A stretch of DNA of 64,000 nt, from NCBI GenBank assembly GCA_013398055.1, contig VZRS01001718.1, positions 404,547-468,546 on the forward strand, given 5' to 3'. A model generated the notes under the pieces. That model searched no databases, was not told the DNA's origin, and was given only the letters and a program-made list of their open reading frames with translations. This DNA is from Ifrita kowaldi. Lineage: Eukaryota > Chordata > Aves > Passeriformes > Cinclosomatidae. This document shows, piece by piece, positions 1-12,800 of the stretch (position 1 is its first letter; each line of letters opens with the position of its first letter). The position numbers were made by a program, and so were the translations under genes.

Positions 1-894
1 GCTACTCTGACTAGGTATTCATTTTAGAATGAGCTAAGCAGATGTCTAGGCTCCACTTAACACAGATTTCAGAATCTTACTCTAGATATTCAAACTTGGC
101 ACACAGGATTAAAAAGGGAGAAAAATGTAAGATTCAGTGGTAAAGAATGAACAATGACAAAAAAGGCTGAAAAATACAAAAAGAAGGTCTAAGAATGACA
201 TGAAGGATGAAACAGTTTTGGACAGAGTAAAAAACCAAAATTTGAGTCTTCTATAAAATCAGTAACATGAAATCTATGAAGTAAGAACTCAATCACCCAG
301 TAAAGTGAATCTTGAGAGAAAAACATTGTTATTAGTTTTGTTATCCAATGAACAACCAAAAATTATAGATTACAGTAAAAAAACCTGTGCTAACACCAAA
401 ATAAGCTGCAGCGATATGTGATTTGATAACAGAAAGAAGAGGGCAAGAAGGCTTATGCAATGTCTTGAACTAAAAAGCCCACCAATTTAAGAGTTATAAG
501 ATTTTACTTGCAGTATGGTATAATTGCTATTAAAGAATAAAGGCAGTTGCTGAATTCACCTAGAAGATAAAATTACTATCTTCCTTACAATGTTAAGAAT
601 GAGCTCACAAATAATTACAAATAATTATTATATAACAACATAAAATTCTCCATTCTCCCAAAGAAACTACTAATTTAACTTCAGCTACTCAGAAGAAATT
701 ACTAAATATTTGTTAATTGATTTTTTACTAAGATGGAACACCTGAAGCCATATGAGAAAGAATTCGTTACTTTGACTTTTATTACAGAGTAATTGAGGCC
801 TGGGCTATCCATGTTCCTGTAATTCTCAACTGTAGCAACATTTTAGTATTTCGACAATTCTTTTAAAACATTCATTGAGAAAAATAAATTTTAC
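1..894. other. Partial TAF2 intron 17
   Basis: AT-rich sequence downstream of TAF2 exon 17. I see no exon matching the next TAF2 block, no repeat I can name and no conserved open frame. Confidence 0.7.
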
Positions 895-3800
895 CTTTTG
901 AAGAAAGTAGCTTTGAAAGTTCATGAAGTTGTTGGTCTTCACAATGTTTGGACAAGTCTTACAACAAAACATTCGGGTAAAGAGTGACTTCATGGCTGGT
1001 GGTCCTGTCCACGTACTTACCATGGAATTTGCAATCTGAATAAGAAGGGGGGAAGGGAAACTGTATTAACATGACCACTGCAAGTTTAGTTTGGCTGTAG
1101 AAAAGTACACATTTCCCATAATCAAAAAGGATAATTGCCAAGAACATTCTCTCCTTTAAATAGATACTTACTTTCATGAGTGTATTATCTTATATTAGCT
1201 AAGTATTCACTGTCATTCCCAATATATCTTCTCTACATTAAAGGTAAGTTTTATGAAAATGGTTCCATTTGGAAGACATCTGCAACTAACTATCCTTCCA
1301 TGATAAACTCCTGTTCTTAATTATTTTCTCTTTTATGTATTTTAGATGAAAATTCTGTGTTTATTAAGCCAAGTTCTCTGACTCTACAGAAGCCAGTGAT
1401 GGAAGGGGATTTTGCAATACCAACTTCCCAAATTTACCCTGCCAGTAACTTCAGCCTAGACTTTAAAACAGGCCTCAGCCACCCTATGAATTAAAGACCA
1501 CCTCTAAAGTTAAAGCAAGGCAGCTCCCTCTAACTTTAATTGTAATGTACTAAAAGATTGTGCACTGAGAACAATTTATTGCTATAGTCTGCTTTGGTGT
1601 AAGGCAGTTAAGGTTCCACATAGACAAAACTGCTTTTTGTGCCTTTCCAGCATCTTGGGTTTCATACATTTGCTGTATGGAGCACTGAAAGCCTGCAGAC
1701 AAGGACACCTGTGCCTGCCGATGGCTAATCTGCCTGATGTGTGTGTGCACACAAACAAATCGGACCAATGCACCCTACAATGTAGCGGGAATTTCCATTG
1801 TTACAGACCCACCACAAACTAAGGAAAAATCTGTTTTCACAAAGAAAAAACTGAATTTGATGATTTCCTTCTAAATTATTCAGCTTGTTTCAAAGGCTAT
1901 TGCATATGCACTAAGTGAAGGAAAAGCAAGAAGCTATCTGAACATGCACAGCAATCCATTTCACCACTGCTTTTGTGGAAGATGGGTGCTCTGTTACTAA
2001 AAACCATTTTCCCACTAATCCAGGCTTCAAAGGAAAGTCAGAGATGGAAAATACTGCAGTCAGGCTCGATCTTCCCTTTGCAATAACTGAAGTGTTTGAA
2101 CTAAAGATGCAGGTACAGCTTTTTCTGAAAGCTACAATAATTCTTCCTGCAGAGGAAGATTAATCCCAAAGACTGCTTAGAAACCATGATAAAGAACTTA
2201 AAACTGCAAATACGAAATTTATGTAGCAGTATCCAATAAAACTCAATCCCCAAAATACCAAAGTTTACTATGTTTACAAGATATTCACTATTCCATTAAT
2301 ATCAGGGTGTACATTTTTAAACATTAACTTCTTATTTTAGGCATTTCATTTCACAAAGTCTGTAGATGAACAACTATTTTCAAGTAAAATTAACAGCTGT
2401 TAAATCATCATCGTTTCAGTATTTTTTTGGTCTTATAATGTGTTCTGACTCATTTGAATTTCTCTTTACTGACAGAATCTGATTTTTCTACTTATTCTAC
2501 TGAGACATTACACATTCTGAACTAAATGTATCTGTGCATTCCCCACACAGTACACAATTGGCATTTCTTGCATTATTTCTACTTAAAAAGGCAGGAGGCA
2601 CACTCCATTTCTGCATCATTCAATTCAGTACAGCACAAAAAAGTAGACAAAGGTGTAACTCTCATGCACATCTATGAAACTCCTCAACATTTGAGAGGGA
2701 GAAGTTTGTGGTGGTAGTGTTCCTACTGTAAAGTTTATAGCACATCATCTACACTGCAATGGATCTGAACTGGGAAATCAGCCTGCGCACTCTCAGGAAT
2801 TAAGATTGTGACATAATTTGCTGCTTTCTCTGTATCTGTTATTTGTCCTGAAGGACTCAGCACAGTGTGTGTGCATACATGTCCACACACATCTTTTAAT
2901 TTATCGATGAGGATTTAATATGTCACCTGGATACCTCACGGCTGAGAGACTGAAGTCCTTTCTTACAATGAAATATACCAAGAAAGTGTAGTAAATTCAG
3001 TTTGATAACTGCATTGTCACATATAATTTCTCTGTCTCACGTGAGTACACCAAGAACATTTGACAACAGTAACTGCAACCCAGCTAGAAACTGCAAACCA
3101 ACAAAAAGGAATCCTCCTTCTGAATAACCACAAGGGACTTCACTTTTTTCAATAAAGAATACAAATCCTGAATATTTACAAGCTGAGAAAATTAAACTCA
3201 ATGACAGCAGGAAGTATTCTTAATTATGCCCTGATGTTGGAATGAGTAATAGAATGTATTACACTTTCTTCCCAGGTAACTTACATAAACATATCTACAA
3301 CTCTGTTTTGCCATGCTCCTTCACCTTGATTTAATGTCACAGCCATATTTTTTGTTTGCCTCATTATCTTCTTTTCTGTAAGTCAACCACCTTATCCATA
3401 GACCCAAGATTTTCCATACAATTACAACTGAACAAAACCAGCAATGATTATCTGCAGCCCAATTGCCTAAGAAGTTAAAGACAGAAAAAACTATTGAATT
3501 TAAATGTTGCAACAACTGCTCTTTTAATATCTACCTGTGGAATATACAATATTAGATATTCCGAGTGAATTCATCATGAAAAGCACATATTCTAAGTCAG
3601 ATACTCACAGCACCAATACTAACACGTACACTGGCAGTTTCACATCAGTGTTTCATAATATTAAAATAGTTTGTCAAAAACATTTGGATTTTGATTTTCA
3701 AAATATGGCCAAACATTTTATTTCTGTACGGGAACTAAATTATTCCCAACAGGTACAGAGCAGAAAGCAAGCTCTATGACAATAATCTGAACTCTACAAA

Positions 3801-6800
3801 TTGTCAATGTCTTCATGTCCATAAAAGTATGTCATCAAAACGCCATTTTAGAAATTCTTGTTCTTCCGTTGTTGCAAAATCAGGGTTTTACTAATTTTCA
3901 TTCTTAATGCTAATTGCATGTCTAAGAAAAAAAAAAAGATCCTCCCTTTTCGAGACAATTATTTATTATTAATTATTATTTATTAATAATTAATATTTAA
4001 TTACATTTACTATTTTAATATTTAATTGTAGCCCAACTTGATGGGTTTTTTTGTGACCTTATTCAATCTGAAACGACATAGGGCAGCAATCTGAATTCCA
4101 ATTAGAAAAAGATGAATTTCAGCACTTCAGAGTTCTCAACAGACTGGCCAAGGAACTTCCCAGTAAAATAATAAAAAATACACTTTGGTTCTGAAAAAAA
4201 ATTAAACAAAAGTCTTTTATTTCTGCCACTTAATGAAATCTGGAAAAATCCCTTGTGGTTTTCATGTCTGACATCTCAATTTTGACCATTATGAAAGCCT
4301 TCTGCAGTCTCCATTTACAGACTAAAATAATACAACTTTCCTTTCAAATCAGTCATGTTAAAAATACTTGGCAAATAAATTTAAGAAGTTAAATATCAAG
4401 CCAATTTAGGAACCGTGATGAGTTTTGACCCATTTTCAGCCATTTACAAAGTCTAGTGGATTTCTTCCCTTACTCCCATCCACACAACCTCACCTTTGCA
4501 AGGCAGAAGCAGGCCAGCATTCTCACCCGGTAGAAACACTGCTCCTGCTCCAGGATATCAGTCAGTGCAAGCCGTGATGCTGGAGTAGGGAACTTCTCCA
4601 ATGCCAGAATGGCTTCTTCTTGTGCCACCACATCTCTCTCATATCGCAGCTGATACTGCCACATGAAATCAGACTGCTCAAATTCCACCTTCCTCAGTAC
4701 TGACATATCAGGATCTATCCTTATCCAGAGCAAGGGGGAATCAGCACTAAGACAGACATGAAAAACATTAATGGCTTATAAAATTTCGAGACTATAGAAA
4801 TTCTAAATTCTGTTATGAGTTATTTGTAAAGTATTTAAATTCAAAGAACCATAACAAAATATAGGTTAGAGGTAACTTTTGAAAATCTCTGGTCCAATCT
4901 CCTGCTTCCCAGGATGGTAATTCCATAGCCTCCCAGGGCAGTCTGTCCAAACCTCTAATACATCAGAGTGAACACAGTGGTTTAGTATTTTTAACCTACA
5001 GATCTTTGTTTATGGTAATCTACTGTATAATCTCAGTGTATCCAATTCTACTTCCTCAGTTGCTACAATTTTCCTAACTGATAAGCACTTTATCACCTTC
5101 CAAAGTTTAAGACTACAAAAAAAAAAATCCAAGAAAGAAAATCTGGCAGTAAATAAACTTTTTTTTTATCAATAGATGTGAAACTCCCTTACAACCACTC
5201 ACATGCTATGATGAAAGCTGACAAGGGTAACCATGGAAATGATGATAAAAGTGAAAGTATTAACCAACAGGATTAAAGTTATCCTACACACAGAATGACC
5301 CAGTTGTATTCCACCCAAACAAACATTTTACACTTTAGTATTCACACAGCACCATGACTGCAGAAATAATTTATGGGAGCAAGAAGCACAAATTATGCAA
5401 TACATTCTCTTACTCATTTTTCCACATAAAAATCACAACCCCAAAATACCAACATGGCATTAGAAGGGTTTGGAATGATGAAAAGGGCATAATTACAAAT
5501 ATTATGCGTATTTCTGAATACATTTGTAGAAAATCTAGAATTACCATCAAGATAGTAGCTAGAGAAGAAAAGACAGTGAAAGAGTGTATACACAAGACTT
5601 AGAAAATAGGATAAAATGTGTATTATCATACATGATTGGAGCAGAGGAGTCCAAACCGGACAACAGAATGACCACGCCACAGATTAGGTTATCAGATACA
5701 GTTCAAGTGTCTTGCATAAAATCCTATACCAGTTCAAAGGTCATTCTAAAATCCCTGAAGTCTCAGCTCAGGGTAATACAGCAGGGACCTGAGCATAACT
5801 GATCAAAAATACTCACAAATATTTAGGGTAATTATCCTTCAATACAATTAAAATGATTCATATGTCAACTGTCATATGAAAATGACAGCAATAACTTGCT
5901 CAATGTAAATACGTCATAAAATTTTTTCTCATCATACATTAGATGAGGTTAAATTTTGAGAATCTGCAACACTTTTAAGGTGGCAAGCAATCTGTCCTTC
6001 TTCAAAGAGACACCACTGGCTTTCAAGAGCAGATTATTTACTTCCCCCATCCAGAAAACAAGATACCAACACCTTCACTATGTCTCAGGGTACTACTGGC
6101 TCCAAGTCAAGGATGGTAAGGCAGGTATCTACACTGAGCAACAATTTGCTTTCAAAGAGCTTAACGGTTCCAACTGAAATTAATGACAGTGTAGATTTCA
6201 GCGTGAAGCACTTCATCATTATTTTTAATCTAGAAGAATCCTTTTGTAATTACAGATTTCAGGAACTTGTCTGTATTAGTGGCAGTTAAATGGTCTTCGT
6301 CAAGATCCAACAAAAATTGCTCTAACTTCGTTTCAAACAAATTGTTGTTTACATTTTAGCTATAAAGTCAGCTGAAGGGTATCATTGGAAATGTATTAGA
6401 GTCAAGTAATTTACTGTATCACCCTACTGTGCCCAAGTTTTTTATAAAATCTGATTATATTGGTTAACCCATACTTTCTACACTTTGCCAGCACTTCCCC
6501 AGCTACAGCAGAAAAGTCCCAAAGAAGACAAAGAAATGTGGGATAGTTTTGGCAGCTGCCACTCGTATAATGAAGTACAACATCATTATCCAATCCTTCA
6601 CAATAGCATGCTTTAGACAAGGGGAACATGGCTCAGACTCACACTGAGAAACTCCAACAAGCCAACTTACTCCATAGCAGAAAGGTCCATGTCCACCTCT
6701 TCTCCATTCATCAGTGGAATCTTTTTCTTCTTATTTCTATTAAAAAAGAGAAAATAGAATGCAAAAAAAAAAGTATACTTAGCAGACTGGCAAATAGATG

Positions 6801-9800
6801 TTTATAAATGGAGTTAAGGACTGCAAAAGTACTCTGTGTATTTCACCACATAAAAACGTAATGCTCTGTACAGCAAAAAAAATTTGCTGTAATAATTTTG
6901 CTCTGTACAGCAAAAAATATTCACAAATTTGAGCTATGCATGCATTTCTATAATTTCTACTCCCACCCCATTTTTACAATTACACCTAAACATAGAACTT
7001 TGAGAAGCAGAATTCAAAGTAATTATTAAAATGCATTAGAAAACAGAGAGAATCTATTTGGGAAGTATGTCACTTTTCTTGTTCCCTTGGTTTAGCAAAC
7101 AGTCTCGGCACCCTCTTCACTAGAGGCACTCCTTTGGCCTACATTTATCTTCCCTCTAATTTGTGGTTCCCATTCAAAGGCATTTTGAATAATTTGATTA
7201 ATTAGAGTCTTCATTCAACTAATTCTACATAAATTAGGTCTTTATAAAACTTTTACAAAATGACTTATAATTAAGTTTAAAGTCTCTTGCTGTCCCTAAA
7301 CAGTAAGAAATTCTCCACTTACATCACAAGGAAGTTTTATTTAGTAAGATCAAGAAAAAGAATATATTTATCATCAAATGCCCTGTATGTTTTCATATAT
7401 CCATACTAAAAATACCTGCAGTTAGTATTTTAGTTCTTACCTTCTGCTTTTAGAATGGCAAGGAATATCGTGTTTAAGACTGTTTTCTTCAATCTGCAAC
7501 GTATGGTTGAATGAGCCATCAAGTTCTTGCACTGTCACTTTAAGAGGACCCTTGAAGTTCATAAGATTTTGTTATTAACATTAAACTTCTGCTTATTAAT
7601 GTATACATTATACTTGTATGTGCAGGTAAAATATGGAAAATGGACCTTACCACGTATTTCTGAGTCCCAGGAGAGGTGTAATCTTGTTTTATTTCCAATT
7701 CCAATACATTCCGTTTTCTATTAAATGCAAAGCTACCATAAAATTTTACCACTCCACTCTGATCCCTAATAAGCAGTATAGGAATTCTAGTGCTCAATGC
7801 AACAGTTATAGAAAACCATAATTCTCAATTCTTAACACTTGCTTTATGCTTCTTTATTCCTAGAATTACCCATTCCAAGAAAATCTGGAAATGAAAACAC
7901 TCATGTTCGTTCACGAAATTCTGGGGGTTTAGGTTCTTTTAATCTTTTTTTCTTCAAATAGTTCTTTAATGTCCAATCATGTCTCTTACGGAGAAAAACT
8001 GAAGTGCAGTAAAAATCACCTAGTATGAAGAAATTCATTATGAAAAACTATTCTGGACTCCACCACATCCAATGTCCTTGGCATGCTCTCAGAGAAAGTA
8101 ATTGAGTAAGACTTCAGTAATTTCAATATGGTTTGTTTTACTACGTATTTTAGTTAAATAAAACTAAGGGGAAAATGTAGACATTAGCTTGTTTTCTACC
8201 CACACTACATTTAACTCCATTATTTTATTGCAGTTTTTCAAACTGGGTCATGTGGGCATTCACATGTGTGTGTATATGAGTTCACATACACATGGAACTA
8301 CACAATATGAATGATAAGAAGTAACAATCTCACTCTACATTTTTGCCCAGGCAATGATTTCTTCAAGACAACTCGTCCTGTGAATAATTTAATCATTCAT
8401 TTCTGTATGACAGCCATTACTACACCTTACTTATAGTAAACAAAAACACTCAACTGAAGCGTTTTAGTCTAATGCACACTCTCACAAGACTCTGACAATA
8501 TGAGACAAAAGCAAGGAAGGAAACTCTGTTCTGTCATGTACCAACATTTAAGGGAGGAGCTTCCATATTCTTATGGTACACGGGTTATTAACTTTTCTCC
8601 CAAAATTTGGCCATTTGGCTAAATACTTCAGACTGTTTCTGTTTGTGGAGGCTGCCTTCATGAAGCTCTGTGACATCAGGTAAGAGTTTAAGACATTTTT
8701 AGTGGTTTCTTCAGCACAAGGTTTAAACTCAGCATCCACGCAGCCCTTGCTAATGGCATAAGATAGCACTAGTTAATAGCAGTAAGATCTCCTCCCAAAC
8801 ATAAAGACCTGCTGTGATCTCACAAAGTGGAAAATCTACAGTCACAGGAATAGCAGGGTTTGAAGCATGGTAGGCAGGTTGCAACAACAGGATTAAATGC
8901 AAGTTACAGTTAACTGTACAGTTAACTTGTAACAGGATCAGCCCTGGGGCCAAAGCACAGAGAAGGTGAAAAATCCCCAAATGTGTGAATTACAATTCCT
9001 TCCTCCTTACAGAACAGATGTAGCCAAGATTCACCCAGCTCAGATAGTAACGCTGACATTCAGGTGTAGCTGCAGTGTGAAAATATGTACATATACAACT
9101 CCTATTTTTCTCAAGTGCTTGGCACAGCAAAGTATGGAAATTAGAATAATATGTATGTATACTTTATGAACACTTCTGATGCAAATAAAACACTAACCTC
9201 TCAAATTACTCTATAAATACGAATTATACAGTGCTTTTTAGTTAAGATATTCAGATGCATGAACGTTGTTAAGTCAGCTCAAACACCTACTTTTGTTTAA
9301 GGTATATTTTTGCTGCAGTCACGTACAATTATAGGCCTGGAGTCACATTAAATAAAACTAACAATTAAACCTGTTAAATGGAGCAACTTCAAATTTCCCC
9401 TCCTATCAATCCAAAATAAGAAACCCTATTTCTTGACTAATATCACTGAAATTTGAAGAATCAACAGACAGAGGTTTATTTTACCTGCAATTGTACTATT
9501 AACACAAGCTACCAAGCTATTAAAGTATATTGTAAACTAATAGTCTGTGCTTTAGGTTACTTATTTCATGGCGATTTACTGGAAATCACATATTAAAATG
9601 CACCAGACTATAGCATTTTCCACGTCCGACTTCAGCATATTTCTATGGGCAGTGTCCTCTGGAATCCTTTTAGTATAATTTGGCCTTAAATTCCAGCAGA
9701 GTTCCTGTGCTTCTTTCAAAGGAAACCTTAAAATAATGAAAACCCTTCTAGTAAAGAACATGCAAAAAAACCAGCATAGTTCAAAGGACTGGGGAAAGAT

Positions 9801-12800
9801 TGTGAACCCGTGGCTCACATATACATCTAATTCACAGAATAATGTACTTCACTGTTTTATGCAAGTGTATTTTATACTCTTCTTCACATTCCTTTAATAG
9901 TGCCAATTAAAAAACCAAATTCATTCTCCATATTAACAATCCAGACCAAGAATAAAAAGGATACACCCACTGCTTTATTAAAGGTTGGATGTCTTTGCCT
10001 GAGACATTTGAGATAGATTTCAAAAACCCAGATGTGGAAACCAACATCTGACTCCACATGTGTGACTGGAACTTCTGAGACGAAGCAGTACTGGCCAGAC
10101 TCAACAACTTGTTGAAAACCTAAAATGATAAAAAGTTATTGCTTTCCCTAAATACTTACATATAAAATAAGCTTTTCTGTTTAGTTTCAGTTGAATTGCA
10201 ACTAAAGGTCAATACACTCACTTTCTGATAACTGTCTTTAAAAAAACGTTTTCAAAATAAAGACATTACAAGAAATTACTTGCTTGACCATATCAGAAAT
10301 TGTGATTTTCAGTCCAAATGTATCTTCCTGGAAGTTACACATACATATAAATATACAAAATCAATTAAAAGATCATCAACTTTCAAAAATTGTCTACAGT
10401 AAAAGAAATCACTGACTATACCTCCTTTTTCAGAAATGAAACACTCATTAGATTTTCTGCTGTATTTTCAACCTGACAACTACCTATAATAGCTCCAGCA
10501 CAGTAACACGTTTTTCTTAAAAATAACCCCAAACCAAGGAAAAAAAAACCACAATGCCCCCAAAAACCTGAAGTTAATACGAAAATATAACTCAGTTTCT
10601 AACTGTTTATTTGTAGCACCATATTCTTTCTAAGATATGTCACAAAAGATATTTAGTAAAGAAGAGAAACTATAGTTCTGCAGAAGTTCAGTATTTCAGA
10701 ATAAAATTACAATCTTCTATTCACATGCTTCCTCTAATATAAGCATCTATGCTTCACCTAGCACTGAAAATTTTATATAATGGCGAGAGCTGAAGCTGGA
10801 TTCTTATTATTGACATTATTTATAATTTCATTAGATTAGCTCACAGAAACACCAGTTAGGGACAGTAAAACAGGCTCTCCGTGTTAACAACTGATCAAAT
10901 AACCCAAACCAATGAAACACCCTAAGATTAAAGAGAATATGCAGAATATAAAAAGCTTTGTAAGTTATGCTTAAGAAAAATAGCTAACTTTATCCTAACC
11001 CAAAAGACGTAACGTTTGTTCAATCCTGCTAAAACTGACGGAATCCTATGATGACCTGTTCCGTTTTTCTCTGAACTCCATTTAATGAACAGAAATACAA
11101 CAGAAGACAAGGAGTTTTCTATATTCCACATAATCATTTAAATACCTACCTGTAACATGAACTCCATGCTAATTCTGTTCTCAATCAGTCTCATAACAAG
11201 ATGTGCTTTACACTGGAACATAGTATAATATTCCCAGGACAGTGTATGAGGGTGTTTGATAGAAAAATGCAAATGTGACGCAGGGCTGAAAAAAAAAAAT
11301 CAAAAAAAGCTCTCTATTTTGCATTTTATTGAATGAAACTTAAAATGTACCCCAGCAACCAAGCTTAGAGCTGCACCAAGTTAAGATTTCTTGTACTGCT
11401 TTTTGTAACAAATTATGGCACGCGTAAAATGACCGCTCACTTGTCCAGAGAGGTGACAAGGGTGTATGTACCTGGCATCCAGCAAGTACTGTACAGAGAT
11501 CAATGGCACATGATAGCTACCTGATAGGCAATCACTGAAGTTCTCCTCATCACAATTCTGTTATTTTAGATACTTCTCTGTTCTGAGGCAGGGAAAGGTT
11601 AGCAAGCATGAAAGAATTTAAATTCAAGGAGGAAACTGAGGTTGTGGCTCAGACATTATATAATAATTTGGTCTCAGTATAAAAAGTATTTATCCAGCTT
11701 CAAATTATACAGTTGATTGACTTTCGTAAAGTTCTTTTCTTGCAAATTACAACTGAGCCAGGACCGACATTCTTGGCCTTCTTAAATTTACTAAGTGTTG
11801 ATTGATTTTGGTACTGGTTACATTACTTAACTGCAAAACAACTCCTTGTGAGGCTGTGTCATAACTAGATCAATTTATGCAAGAAAAGAAAAACCCAGCA
11901 AAAGCTTGTCACTGAAACGCAGATCAACTTAGTGATCTGACATGTAGCAATATTTTTCTACCTCCAGTGGTTAGTACTACTCAGTGGGTAGTACTGGAGT
12001 ATTACAAGAGAGGGAAGAGGAATCATTCTAAACTAGACATATTGAAGCTACAGTTATAAGGAAAATAAAAACCCTGCCAGTTCACATTGGTAACTAATAA
12101 TACTTCACAGATGACTGATCTAATACTTTTTCATCCCCAGTACACTAAGAAATCTCAGTTTAAGACTACAAGGTGATATCTGAGAGCAGAAAGAAAAAGG
12201 AGTAAAGAAACAGAAAGCTGATGATACCATAAAAAAGCCTGAAAATTACTAACCACTCCAGAAATAGCTCACGTCAAAATTCTGGCTTCGTGTTCTCTCT
12301 TATCCTCTTACTAAAAAGCAGTTTCATAACAGCATTAAAAACATTCATTATACTTAATTTCCTTTGAGATTCAAATTGAAAGAAAAATAAAACAACAGGT
12401 ATTACAATATACTCAAGATGTACTTTATGAGACTGGCAATACATGCCTTGGGCAGCTTGAGATGTTCAGCCTTTGGCCTTGTGCTACACAACACACCCAA
12501 GGCATACATTAATGGCCCCGTAAAAACATACCCTGCAATAACTTGCAGCTTAAATAAACATACTTGTCTTTCTCTTTTCCTCCTCCGAATATTGGATGCA
12601 GTAAAACTCCACCAGTCTTCAGTTCGTATGCCACGATTTGATCTAACTCCTGGGAAGAACAACATACATAAGTATGAGTAATTTTGAAGAGCAGAGAAAT
12701 TAAAGACAGGAAAGCTTTTAATATTGTTCAAGCCATACCTCCTAATTAAGCTTGTTTATAAAGGGAGAAGTATTTTAAAAATCAGGGATGTTCCTCAAAT

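Noticed and set aside
3955..4030. AT-only stretch considered as a possible origin or matrix attachment region
   Set aside because: Low-complexity AT runs are common in avian introns, and nothing specific supports such a role.
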